Shown here: positions 1 to 8,158 of the stretch, piece after piece
Layout of the letters: each line of letters opens with the position of its first letter
Numbering within the stretch: position 1 is the stretch's first letter
Assembly (NCBI RefSeq): GCF_000427405.1
Contig: NZ_KE386491.1
Coordinates: 3,853,812-3,917,811 of the forward strand
From: Flectobacillus major DSM 103
Lineage (GTDB): Bacteria > Bacteroidota > Bacteroidia > Cytophagales > Spirosomataceae
Direction of reading: 5' to 3'
DNA length: 64,000 bases
Made by a program: the position numbers and the translations under genes
Notes under the pieces: generated by a model
Told to the model about the DNA's origin: nothing
Databases searched by the model: none
Seen by the model: only the letters and a program-made list of their open reading frames with translations

Positions 1-147
1 TTTCAGAGATATTTTGAAAAATTATCAAAGTTGGTCTGAAGTATCAGTGAAAATTTTCAAAATATAAAAATCTTTTGTCCCAAAAATAGGAGTGCAAAGG
101 TACTTATTTTTTTTAAAATTGCAAACTACTTTACCAAAAGATTCTAA

Positions 148-177
148 TTGCTTGCACCTTGATTATGAGTAACTTTG
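148..177 (+). promoter_or_regulatory. Candidate Bacteroidota promoter for the M61 peptidase gene
   Basis: TTG at 148-150, a 19-nt spacer and TAACTTTG at 170-177 fit the Bacteroidota -33/-7 pattern (TTTG, then TAnnTTTG). The -7 box lies 50 nt before the ATG at 228. Assigned by pattern only. Confidence 0.4.
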
Positions 178-227
178 GATTCTTTACGAATAATAGTACC
201 TTGCATCTTTAGCATTCCCGATAAAAA

Positions 228-1679
228 ATGAGATACAAAATTTATGCAGAAAATCCTCAGAGCCATTTCCTAACGATAGAAATGGAGGTTGAAAATATTA
301 CATCTGACCGTATAAAAATTCAGTTACCTGCTTGGCGGCCTGGGCGTTATGAGCTTCAGAATTTTGCCAAAAATATTCAAACTTTTGAGATTACAGACGA
401 ACTCAACAGAAAGGTAGACTTCCATAAGGTATCTAAAGACCGCTGGAAAGTGTACACCAAAGGTGCTAGCAAACTAACGGTAAAATTAAGGTATTATGCC
501 TTTATTCAGCATCCAAGTGGTGTTTTTGCCAATGCTGGAAGTTCATATATCGACGAAAATACTTTATATGTAAATTTTGTCAATTGCTTGCCATACGTAA
601 ATGGCCGAATGCACGAACCTTGCTCGGTTGAGTTGAATTTGCCCGATACTTATAAAGTAGCTTGTGGCTTACAATATAAAAATAACACTTTATGGGCCGA
701 TGATTACTATCATTTGGTTGATTCTCCTGTGTTGGCAAGTCCTTATTTACAAAGCCAACAATTTGCCATTAGGGATGTTGATTTTTATGTTTGGTTCTTA
801 GGAAATTACCAGCCCAACTGGGAAAAAATAGTATTAGATTTTACCAAATTTTCTCAAAAACAAATTGATGTTATGGGCGATTTTCCTGAAAAGGAATACC
901 ATTTCATCAATTGGATTCTACCTGTGTCTTTTTATCATGGAGTAGAACATCGTAGCTCTACAATGGTTGTTTTGGGGCCTGATACTGAGGGCGATGGCCT
1001 ATATTCCGACCTTTTGGGCGTAAGCTCGCACGAGCTATATCATGCTTGGAATATCTGTAAAATCAGACCTGTAGAAATGTTGCCATACGACTTGACCCGA
1101 GAAAACTATTTTCAGACAGGCTTTGTAGCCGAAGGGGTAACAACCTATCTTGGCGATGTTTTTCTCAAACAATCGGGTGTTTTTTCGTTAGAAGAGTACC
1201 TCAAAGAGTTTGAAACAACCCTCAAACGTCATTTTGAGCAGGATGGCAAATCGTCGATGTCGTTGGTAGAAGCTTCTTTTGATTTATGGTTAGATGGTTA
1301 CGTTGCCTCAATTCCACATCGACGGGTATCCATTTATAATAAAGGGGCAGTAGTCGCTTTTTTATTAGATGGTTACATTCGTCAGGCAACCCAACACCAA
1401 AAGTCGATTCACGATGTGATGCGTTTGATGTGGGAGCGTTTTGGTAAAACAGCTATTGGCTATTCTTTGGCCGATTATCGGACGATAGCCGAAGAGGTAG
1501 CGGGTGGTTCGTTATCAACATATTTTGAAGAATGTATTTTGGGTAATACGCCTCTCGAAACACAGGTACAAGCCCTTTTAAGTTGGTATGGGATAGAGGT
1601 TACTTTTGACGAAGCGTTGAAGGTACAATTGCAGTTGCTCGATGCTCAAAATGAGAATTTGAAAGAATGGTTGGGCTAA
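228..1679 (+). CDS. M61 family (glycyl aminopeptidase-like) metallopeptidase, PDZ-less form
   Basis: This is a 483-residue zinc peptidase of family M61. The N-terminal ~165 residues form the beta-rich M61 N domain. A gluzincin motif HELYHAWN begins at H268, and the third zinc ligand is probably E302 in FVAEGVTTY. M61 enzymes usually run to about 600 residues with a C-terminal PDZ domain, but this one ends shortly after the catalytic domain with no visible PDZ. No signal peptide is seen, so a cytoplasmic location is likely. A candidate promoter lies just upstream, and an M20 amidohydrolase gene follows in the same direction after 85 bp. Known members remove N-terminal residues, with a preference for Gly or Ala; the substrate here is unknown. 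The family call is firm. Confidence 0.88.
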   Translation: MRYKIYAENPQSHFLTIEMEVENITSDRIKIQLPAWRPGRYELQNFAKNIQTFEITDELNRKVDFHKVSKDRWKVYTKGASKLTVKLRYYAFIQHPSGVFANAGSSYIDENTLYVNFVNCLPYVNGRMHEPCSVELNLPDTYKVACGLQYKNNTLWADDYYHLVDSPVLASPYLQSQQFAIRDVDFYVWFLGNYQPNWEKIVLDFTKFSQKQIDVMGDFPEKEYHFINWILPVSFYHGVEHRSSTMVVLGPDTEGDGLYSDLLGVSSHELYHAWNICKIRPVEMLPYDLTRENYFQTGFVAEGVTTYLGDVFLKQSGVFSLEEYLKEFETTLKRHFEQDGKSSMSLVEASFDLWLDGYVASIPHRRVSIYNKGAVVAFLLDGYIRQATQHQKSIHDVMRLMWERFGKTAIGYSLADYRTIAEEVAGGSLSTYFEECILGNTPLETQVQALLSWYGIEVTFDEALKVQLQLLDAQNENLKEWLG

Positions 1680-1703
1680 AGCCCTGTTGTCGTGTAACTT
1701 TGC
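1671..1703 (+). promoter_or_regulatory. Candidate promoter for the M20 amidohydrolase gene
   Basis: TTG at 1671-1673, a 21-nt spacer and TAACTTTGC at 1695-1703 match the Bacteroidota consensus. The expected transcript start is about 55 nt before the ATG at 1765. The box overlaps the end of the M61 gene and a small GGGCT/AGCCC hairpin. Confidence 0.4.
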
Positions 1704-1764
1704 AATAACATTGGCTTAGTCATTAGCTTATCTTACGATTCTTATATCATTAGAATATTATCAA

Positions 1765-2946
1765 ATGAAAGATAAAATCAAACAATTAGCCGCCCAACAT
1801 GCGGGAGAATTTGTGGCAAATCGTCGTTATTTGCATACCAATCCTGAGCTTTCTTTTCATGAATTTAATACGCAAAAATATGTTGCTCAAAAGCTCAAAG
1901 AAATTGGTATTACACCTGTAGAGATTGCCAATACTGGATTGGTAGCAACGATTGAAGGCCGTAATCCTGAAAAAAAAGTGGTAGCTCTTAGGGCCGATAT
2001 GGATGCCCTTCCTATTGTAGAAGCCAACGATGTACCTTACAAATCTCTGAACCCTGGTGTGATGCACGCTTGTGGACATGATGTTCACACGTCGTCGTTA
2101 TTAGGAACTGCCAAAATTTTGCAAAATCTTAAAGAAGAGTTTGAGGGTACGGTAAAATTGGTATTTCAGCCTGCCGAAGAAAAAGCCCCAGGTGGAGCAA
2201 GCATTATGATTGAACAGGGTGTTTTGCAAAACCCTACTCCTCATAAAATGCTTGGGCAACACGTGGCTCCTAATATTCCTGTCGGCAAAATTGGTTTTAG
2301 AGAAGGTATGTATATGGCCTCGGCCGATGAGCTATACTTGACCGTAAAAGGAAAAGGTGGACATGGTGCAATGCCCGAAAGCTGTATCGACCCTGTGTTG
2401 ATAGCCTCGCATATTATTGTATCAATGCAACAAATCATTTCTCGTAACCGCAACCCTCGTTATCCTTCTGTGCTTACTTTTGGCAAAGTAATAGCCAATG
2501 GAGCTACCAATGTTATCCCTAACGAGGTATACATAGAGGGTACATTCCGTGCTATGGACGAAGAATGGCGTGCTGAAGGCTTACAACGGATTCGTAAAAT
2601 TGCCGAACTAACAGCCGAGGCAATGGGCGGTACTTGCGAAGTGTTTATTCAGAAAGGATATCCTTTCTTGAAAAATGAACCCGAACTTACTCGTCGTATG
2701 AAAGGTGCTGCGGTTGATTTTATGGGTCAAGAAAATGTAATAGACCTAGATATTTGGCTTGCTGCCGAAGACTTTGCTTTTTATACCCACCATGTAGATG
2801 CCTGCTTTTATCGTTTAGGTACTCGCAACGAAGAGCGTGGTATTATTTCGGGGGTACATACTCCAACCTTTGATATTGATGAAAATGCCCTCGAAATTGG
2901 TGCAGGCCTGATGAGCTGGTTAACCGTAAGCGAATTAGCCCTATAA
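1765..2946 (+). CDS. M20D family amidohydrolase / N-acyl-amino-acid hydrolase
   Basis: This 393-residue protein belongs to the M20D amidohydrolases, which include hippurate hydrolase, IAA-amino-acid hydrolase and N-acetyl-diaminopimelate deacetylase. Metal-binding signatures are visible: HACGHDVH with H101, C103, H105 and D106, then FQPAEEK about 35 residues later, and HGAMPE in the dimerisation insert. Length is typical of the family. No signal peptide is seen, so it is cytoplasmic. It probably releases amino acids from N-acyl conjugates or short peptides. It sits between an M61 peptidase and a small lipoprotein gene. The exact substrate cannot be read from sequence. Confidence 0.9.
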   Translation: MKDKIKQLAAQHAGEFVANRRYLHTNPELSFHEFNTQKYVAQKLKEIGITPVEIANTGLVATIEGRNPEKKVVALRADMDALPIVEANDVPYKSLNPGVMHACGHDVHTSSLLGTAKILQNLKEEFEGTVKLVFQPAEEKAPGGASIMIEQGVLQNPTPHKMLGQHVAPNIPVGKIGFREGMYMASADELYLTVKGKGGHGAMPESCIDPVLIASHIIVSMQQIISRNRNPRYPSVLTFGKVIANGATNVIPNEVYIEGTFRAMDEEWRAEGLQRIRKIAELTAEAMGGTCEVFIQKGYPFLKNEPELTRRMKGAAVDFMGQENVIDLDIWLAAEDFAFYTHHVDACFYRLGTRNEERGIISGVHTPTFDIDENALEIGAGLMSWLTVSELAL

Positions 2947-3128
2947 GGCTGTTACCATTTTTTATTTTCCCGTAATAACTATTGACACCGCTATGTCGAG
3001 TACAGTATATAATAGGTATATGCTTTGCTCGACATTTTGGTGTTGTAGGTATTGAAGTTTTGCCAAAACAAACCATTAAGTAAATAGGCGAGCAAAGTTA
3101 TTTAAGCTCAAAATTTAGTACCCATACT

Positions 3129-3136
3129 TAATTTTG
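3129..3136 (+). promoter_or_regulatory. Candidate -7 box upstream of the small lipoprotein gene
   Basis: TAATTTTG matches TAnnTTTG and lies about 76 nt before the ATG at 3213. No clear -33 TTTG is seen at the expected distance. Confidence 0.3.
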
Positions 3137-3212
3137 TACCTAATTAGTTGGGGTAGTAGAGTACATCCAAATAGGCTCTATTACTTATTTAATTCATTAT
3201 TTTAATGAGACT

Positions 3213-3617
3213 ATGATGAAAAAATTACTTTTTATGACATCGCTATTAGGCGTTTTATCTTGTAAGTCTATTCCCAATGACCAACTTATTACGGTTGGTT
3301 CTGGAGGAGGATTTACGGGTATTTGGCATCAATATTCGCTAAAACCGTCGGGCGAAATTGTTCACAAATCTAGTAAAACAGATTCTACCGAACATATAAC
3401 TCAGTTGTCAAAGACAAAAGCGAAGCAATTTTTTGCTGAAATAACTACTCTACGCTTAGATAGCCTGGCACTCAACGAAACAGGCAATATGAATTATTTT
3501 ATCGAGTTTTCGGAAGGTAAAAAAGGAACTCGTAAAGTACAGTGGTCGAATTCACAAATGGCACCTGATTCGCTCAAAAAATTTTATCGTAAGTTTATGG
3601 ACACGCTACCCAAATAA
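3213..3617 (+). CDS. Small hypothetical lipoprotein
   Basis: This 134-residue protein has a short hydrophobic signal ending in a lipobox (LGVLSC, C17), so it should be a lipoprotein anchored in the inner or outer membrane. The start could be the first or second of two tandem ATGs (3213 or 3216). The mature part contains a Gly-rich GSGGGFTG stretch followed by alternating hydrophobic and charged residues consistent with a small beta fold. I do not recognise a named family. The methyltransferase gene starts 5 nt after its stop, so the two are probably co-transcribed. Confidence 0.75.
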   Translation: MMKKLLFMTSLLGVLSCKSIPNDQLITVGSGGGFTGIWHQYSLKPSGEIVHKSSKTDSTEHITQLSKTKAKQFFAEITTLRLDSLALNETGNMNYFIEFSEGKKGTRKVQWSNSQMAPDSLKKFYRKFMDTLPK

Positions 3618-3622
3618 CAACC

Positions 3623-4372
3623 ATGCAACCCAAAGACAATTTCTCAAAACAGGCTCATTTATATGCCAAATTTCGTCCAAGGTATCCACAAGCCCTTTAT
3701 GATTTTATACTGGCCCAACTCAAGGGTCGCCAAAAGGCATGGGATTGTGCTACTGGCAACGGGCAGGTAGCCAGCCATTTAGCCCAATATTTTGATCAGG
3801 TAGTAGCTACCGATATAAGTCAAAAACAACTAGAAAATGCTACCCTAGCACCTAATATTGAATACCTGATTTCGCCAGCCGAACATACTCCTTTTGAGCA
3901 AAACACCTTTGATTTAGTAACCGTTGGGCAGGCTATTCATTGGTTTGAGTTTACGCAGTTTTATCAAGAAGTTCAGCGGGTTTGTAAACCCAATGCCCTT
4001 TTGGCGGTTTGGGGATATGGTACATTACTGATTGATAATAAAGAGCTTAACGATAAATTTCAGCATTTTTACCAAGAACAAATTGGCGACTATTGGGACG
4101 GCGAAAGGCGGTATATCGACGAAGAATACCAAACAATTCCATTCACCTTTGAAGAAATCAAAACTCCTAGCTTTTCGATGAATTACCACTGGGATTTTGA
4201 CCAGCTAGAAGGCTATTTGAATACGTGGTCGAGTGTCCAAAAATACATAAATCAACACCAAACCAATCCAGTTACTCAATTTATTGAAGCTTGTAATGAT
4301 ATTTCTACAAAAAATGCTCAATTTGAGGTTTTCTTTCCCGTTTTCTTGAAAATAGGCCGAGTAGCTAAATAG
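3623..4372 (+). CDS. Class I SAM-dependent methyltransferase
   Basis: A 249-residue methyltransferase of the UbiE/Methyltransf_11 type. The glycine-rich SAM-binding motif I is AWDCATGNGQVASHLA near residues 38-53. A following acidic residue (VVATD) ends strand beta-2, and motif IV is NTFDLVTVGQAIHWF. The WxxxxxFYQEVQRVCKPNALLAVW region is typical of the small-molecule methyltransferases related to yeast Crg1 and Tmt1. The substrate is unknown. It lies 5 nt behind the lipoprotein gene and 28 nt ahead of the M4 protease gene, so it may share their transcript. Confidence 0.85.
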   Translation: MQPKDNFSKQAHLYAKFRPRYPQALYDFILAQLKGRQKAWDCATGNGQVASHLAQYFDQVVATDISQKQLENATLAPNIEYLISPAEHTPFEQNTFDLVTVGQAIHWFEFTQFYQEVQRVCKPNALLAVWGYGTLLIDNKELNDKFQHFYQEQIGDYWDGERRYIDEEYQTIPFTFEEIKTPSFSMNYHWDFDQLEGYLNTWSSVQKYINQHQTNPVTQFIEACNDISTKNAQFEVFFPVFLKIGRVAK

Positions 4373-4400
4373 CTTTCTTCCATAAAAATTCTGTATTCAC

Positions 4401-7400
4401 ATGAAAAAATTTTTACTTCTCATCTTTGTGCTTTTGAGCAGCTATGGACTAATAGCTCAGAAAAACTTTAAAAATAGGACAAAAACAGGCTTAGGAAATA
4501 GCCTTAATTTACCGACAGTCGATAATTCTACCAATAAAGAACCCTCTCGTACACGATACACTTTTGACTATACTAATAATGTGTTGCGAGAAAACCTAAT
4601 TGCCAAACGAGAAGGTATCACGATTTACCGCGACGAAAATGGCATGCCTGCTTTTATTGTAGGCAAGCCCAAATCGCAAAGTACTATTGTCCGTAGTGGG
4701 CGTTCTACAATGGAATCTATGGCTTATAATTATATGGAAGCCATGAAAACATACTTACGTTTTGAAAATGTAGAGGAAGAGTTTGATGTAAGAAATATTG
4801 AATCTGACGAGCTAAAACAAACGCATATCAAAATGCAACAAATGCACAAGGGTATTCCTGTGTATGGTGCTGAAGTAGTGTTACATGCCGACAGAAATTC
4901 TATTGGGGTATTGAATGGGCATTTGTTTCCAACACCAACGTTACAAGACACAAATCCTTCCATATCGGCACAACAAATTGGCAGTTTGGCAATGCAAGAT
5001 GTACAAAAAAGCACCAAAGTACGTACTTTGACTTTTGCAGAAAAAGCCTTGCTAAAATATCAACAGCCCAAGGCTCAACTATTTGTTTTTCATAAAAACG
5101 ATGCCTTAGATGGCGAACGATTAGCTTATGAGGTATTGGTACGCCCTAATTTTGTAGAAAGATGGATTTATATGATTGATGCTAATACAGGTGAAATTCT
5201 GGAAAAAAATAATTATACCTGTACTATTGATGGCCCTAACAAAGCCAATGCTACCGACCTAAACGGTAAAACTCGCTCAATTAATACCTATTTGTCGGGC
5301 AATACATATTATATGATAGACGCTACCAAAGGAATGTTTAAGGGTGGGGCAATTAATCTGGACGATCCTCAAGGTGTAATCTGGACACTTAATGCAGGTG
5401 GCTCAACGGTCGATAACATTACCGTTCGTCAGGTAGCGTCGTCAAACAATACTTGGTCAAATACCGAAGCCGTTTCGGCACATTATAATGCTAGTCTATC
5501 GTACGATTATTACAAAAAAACCTTTAATAGAGAGTCGCTAAATGGCAAAGCAGGAAGTATTATTTCGTTGATAAACCTAACCGACGAGGATGGTAGCGGT
5601 ATGGATAATGCTTTTTGGAACGGAGAGTTTATGGGCTACGGTCGAGGCAAAACCTATTTCAAACCATTGGCTGGAGGCTTGGATGTAGCAGGACACGAAA
5701 TGACACATGGTGTAGTAGAAAATACCGCCAACTTGGTGTACAAAGGACAATCAGGTGCAATCAATGAATCGATGGCTGATATTTTTGGAGCAATGATTGA
5801 CCGTGACGACTGGACGATGGGCGAGGATGTTGTAAAAGGCTCAAAACCTTTACGTGATTTATCAAACCCCAATCAGGGAGGAAGTAGCTTGCGTGACGAT
5901 GGTTTTCAACCAGCTACTATGAGCCAATATTATACAGGTTCGGAAGATAACTATGGCGTACATATCAACTCTGGTATTCCCAATTATGCTTATTATCGTT
6001 TTGCTACAGCCATTAATTCAAAAGAAAAAGCCGAAGCCGTTTATTACAGAACACTTTCTAAATATTTAACAAGTAGTTCTAAATTTATTGATTTACGCCG
6101 TGCTGTTATTCAGTCTGCTACCGACCTATATGGTACCAATAGTGCCGAAGTAACAGCCGCCCGAAATGCCTTTGATGCCGTAGGTATTACTGATGCTAAT
6201 GCTCCAACACCTAACCCTCCTAGTACTAACCCTAGCACGCCAGTACCAACGCCATCTAAAGACGTTCCAAGCAAGGTTGGTACAGCCTTTATTTTGAGCT
6301 ACGACCCCGTAGACAAGCAGTTGTATTTGTTAGATACATTGAAGGATACCAAAAACTATGTGTTGATTGCCAAAAATATTGAGCTAAAAAACAAACCAAG
6401 TGTAACCGACGATGGGAAATATGCTTATTTTGTGAAACAAGACAATGGTATTTATCGCATAGATTTATCAACGATAAAAGCCTTTTCTCCAAACGACCAA
6501 AGTGGGGCTATCAAACAAGAATTGATTTCGGCAACAGGCTGGGATAACGTAGCGGTGTCGAAAGATGGAAAACGCCTTGCCGCTATTTCAACCAAGGTCG
6601 ATACCAGTATTTATGTCTTTAACCTAGCCGCTACGGGTACTATTACTGGCAAAAAGTTTAGATTATACAACCCAACGTATTCTTCAGGAGTAAAAACAGG
6701 ACAAACACTATATGCCGATGCCCTAGAATGGGACTACGATGGCGAAAACTTAGTATATGATTCTTTCAACGAACTCAAAAGTGCTACTAATACTAAAATA
6801 GAGTTTTGGGATGTAGGCTTTATTAATGTATGGAATAACCAAACCAATACTTTTGGTAGTGGTACTGTCAACAAGCTCATAACTGGCTTAGAGAAAGGCG
6901 AAAATATTGGAAACCCAACATTTTCTAAAAACTCTACCAATATGCTGGCTTTTGATTACTTTTATAATAGTTCGGTTGATGAACTATATGCCATTATTGG
7001 GGTCAATCTAAGTCGTCCATCCGACTGGGAAATTACAGTGATTAACAATACTGTAGGGTATCCAGAATACTCAAGAACCGACGATTATGTTATTTTTAAT
7101 GCCATAGACGAAGCCACAGGTACTAACAATACCGATATAATCAAGCTCGACAAAACCGATAAACGCAAAGGAATTGATGCTACCCAAACCTCACTTATTG
7201 GCGAGTCGGAATATGCTGTATGGTACACCAATCAGGCACGTACTTTGCCTCAGAAAAAAACACAGGCTCTTAGTATTACCAAAATTCCAGATAAACTGGT
7301 CTCTGACCCTTCATTTACTATATCGGCTACTAGCAATGCGGGGCTAAGTGTTATTACCTCTATATTGAGTGGGCCTGCAACAATTGCCAGCAATCGTATT

Positions 7401-8003
7401 ACTCTAAAAGGTACAGCAGGACGAGTACGCTATGGTGCATACCAAGATGGCAATACCCAATATTATGCGGTTTCGGCACTTGATTCATTTTGTGTCAATC
7501 CTCTGAAACCTACAATATCGGTAGTAAAAAAGACTGATGCCGATGGTGATTACTGGGAATATACGTCCAGTGCCACAACAGGTAATATTTGGTACAGAAA
7601 TGGCGTGATTGTCGATGCCTTACGTGGTCAACGAAGTATTCAAGTTACGTCGGGTTCTACATTTGCCGTACAAGTAGTTACAACGGACGGTTGCAAAAGT
7701 GAGTTGTCAAACCCTCGTCAGGATGCTATTTTGGAAAAAATCCTTGGCAACGAGCCTATTACAGAAGGCAAAGCCTTGGTAACGCCTAATCCGATGGCAG
7801 AGGAGATAAAAGTAACCGTAGCCAATAGCAACAAAATTGAAGCTATCAATATAATTACATTGTCGGGTACATATTTGCTTGAAATACAAGGAAATAAACA
7901 ATACGAGCAAACTGTTAATGTGGGGGTGCTTCCTAAAGGTAATTATATCGTAGAGGTAAAAACCAAAGATGGCTTAGTGCATAAAAAAGCCTCAAAGTTA
8001 TAA
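4401..8003 (+). CDS. Secreted M4 (thermolysin-like) metalloprotease with beta-propeller region and T9SS sorting domain
   Basis: This 1200-residue secreted protease has a signal peptide (residues 1-19, ending IAQ) and a fungalysin/thermolysin-type propeptide to about residue 290. The peptidase M4 domain carries HEMTH (H432, E433, H436) and zinc ligand E456 in NESMAD, followed by the DNYGVHINSG segment that supplies the catalytic histidine. A Pro/Thr-rich linker near residues 600-625 leads to a WD40/PD40-like propeller region (about 630-960). After an Ig-like stretch, a C-terminal Por secretion-system sorting domain begins at VTPNPM and ends KKASKL. Ordinary M4 enzymes lack the propeller. It is expected to be exported by Sec, moved across the outer membrane by T9SS, and to degrade extracellular protein. 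Confidence 0.92.
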   Translation: MKKFLLLIFVLLSSYGLIAQKNFKNRTKTGLGNSLNLPTVDNSTNKEPSRTRYTFDYTNNVLRENLIAKREGITIYRDENGMPAFIVGKPKSQSTIVRSGRSTMESMAYNYMEAMKTYLRFENVEEEFDVRNIESDELKQTHIKMQQMHKGIPVYGAEVVLHADRNSIGVLNGHLFPTPTLQDTNPSISAQQIGSLAMQDVQKSTKVRTLTFAEKALLKYQQPKAQLFVFHKNDALDGERLAYEVLVRPNFVERWIYMIDANTGEILEKNNYTCTIDGPNKANATDLNGKTRSINTYLSGNTYYMIDATKGMFKGGAINLDDPQGVIWTLNAGGSTVDNITVRQVASSNNTWSNTEAVSAHYNASLSYDYYKKTFNRESLNGKAGSIISLINLTDEDGSGMDNAFWNGEFMGYGRGKTYFKPLAGGLDVAGHEMTHGVVENTANLVYKGQSGAINESMADIFGAMIDRDDWTMGEDVVKGSKPLRDLSNPNQGGSSLRDDGFQPATMSQYYTGSEDNYGVHINSGIPNYAYYRFATAINSKEKAEAVYYRTLSKYLTSSSKFIDLRRAVIQSATDLYGTNSAEVTAARNAFDAVGITDANAPTPNPPSTNPSTPVPTPSKDVPSKVGTAFILSYDPVDKQLYLLDTLKDTKNYVLIAKNIELKNKPSVTDDGKYAYFVKQDNGIYRIDLSTIKAFSPNDQSGAIKQELISATGWDNVAVSKDGKRLAAISTKVDTSIYVFNLAATGTITGKKFRLYNPTYSSGVKTGQTLYADALEWDYDGENLVYDSFNELKSATNTKIEFWDVGFINVWNNQTNTFGSGTVNKLITGLEKGENIGNPTFSKNSTNMLAFDYFYNSSVDELYAIIGVNLSRPSDWEITVINNTVGYPEYSRTDDYVIFNAIDEATGTNNTDIIKLDKTDKRKGIDATQTSLIGESEYAVWYTNQARTLPQKKTQALSITKIPDKLVSDPSFTISATSNAGLSVITSILSGPATIASNRITLKGTAGRVRYGAYQDGNTQYYAVSALDSFCVNPLKPTISVVKKTDADGDYWEYTSSATTGNIWYRNGVIVDALRGQRSIQVTSGSTFAVQVVTTDGCKSELSNPRQDAILEKILGNEPITEGKALVTPNPMAEEIKVTVANSNKIEAINIITLSGTYLLEIQGNKQYEQTVNVGVLPKGNYIVEVKTKDGLVHKKASKL

Positions 8004-8050
8004 TAAGCCATAATTGAGCATACACAAAGTGCTTGATTAGGTTATTGTCT

Positions 8051-8092
8051 AAAAAAAGGTATTTGTAGGAATCTCTACAGATACCTTTTTTT
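8051..8092 (+). terminator. Rho-independent terminator after the M4 protease gene
   Basis: An 18-bp stem (AAAAAAAGGTATTTGTAG pairing with CTACAGATACCTTTTTTT, one wobble) with a 6-nt loop ends in a T run. It sits 48 nt behind the stop codon of the M4 gene. Confidence 0.85.
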
Positions 8093-8158
8093 GTTTTTTA
8101 AACTATCCCGATTAGCTTTACCAGATTTTCATCTTCACGTCAATAAACCTAAATTTTT

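Noticed and set aside
1786-2088. Open frames antisense to the M20 amidohydrolase and most other genes
   Set aside because: They lie wholly inside well-recognised genes, lack family resemblance, and are explained by codon bias.
2994-3034. TGTCGAG/CTCGACA inverted repeat after the M20 gene
   Set aside because: Seven-bp arms with a 27-nt loop and no T run are too weak to call a terminator.
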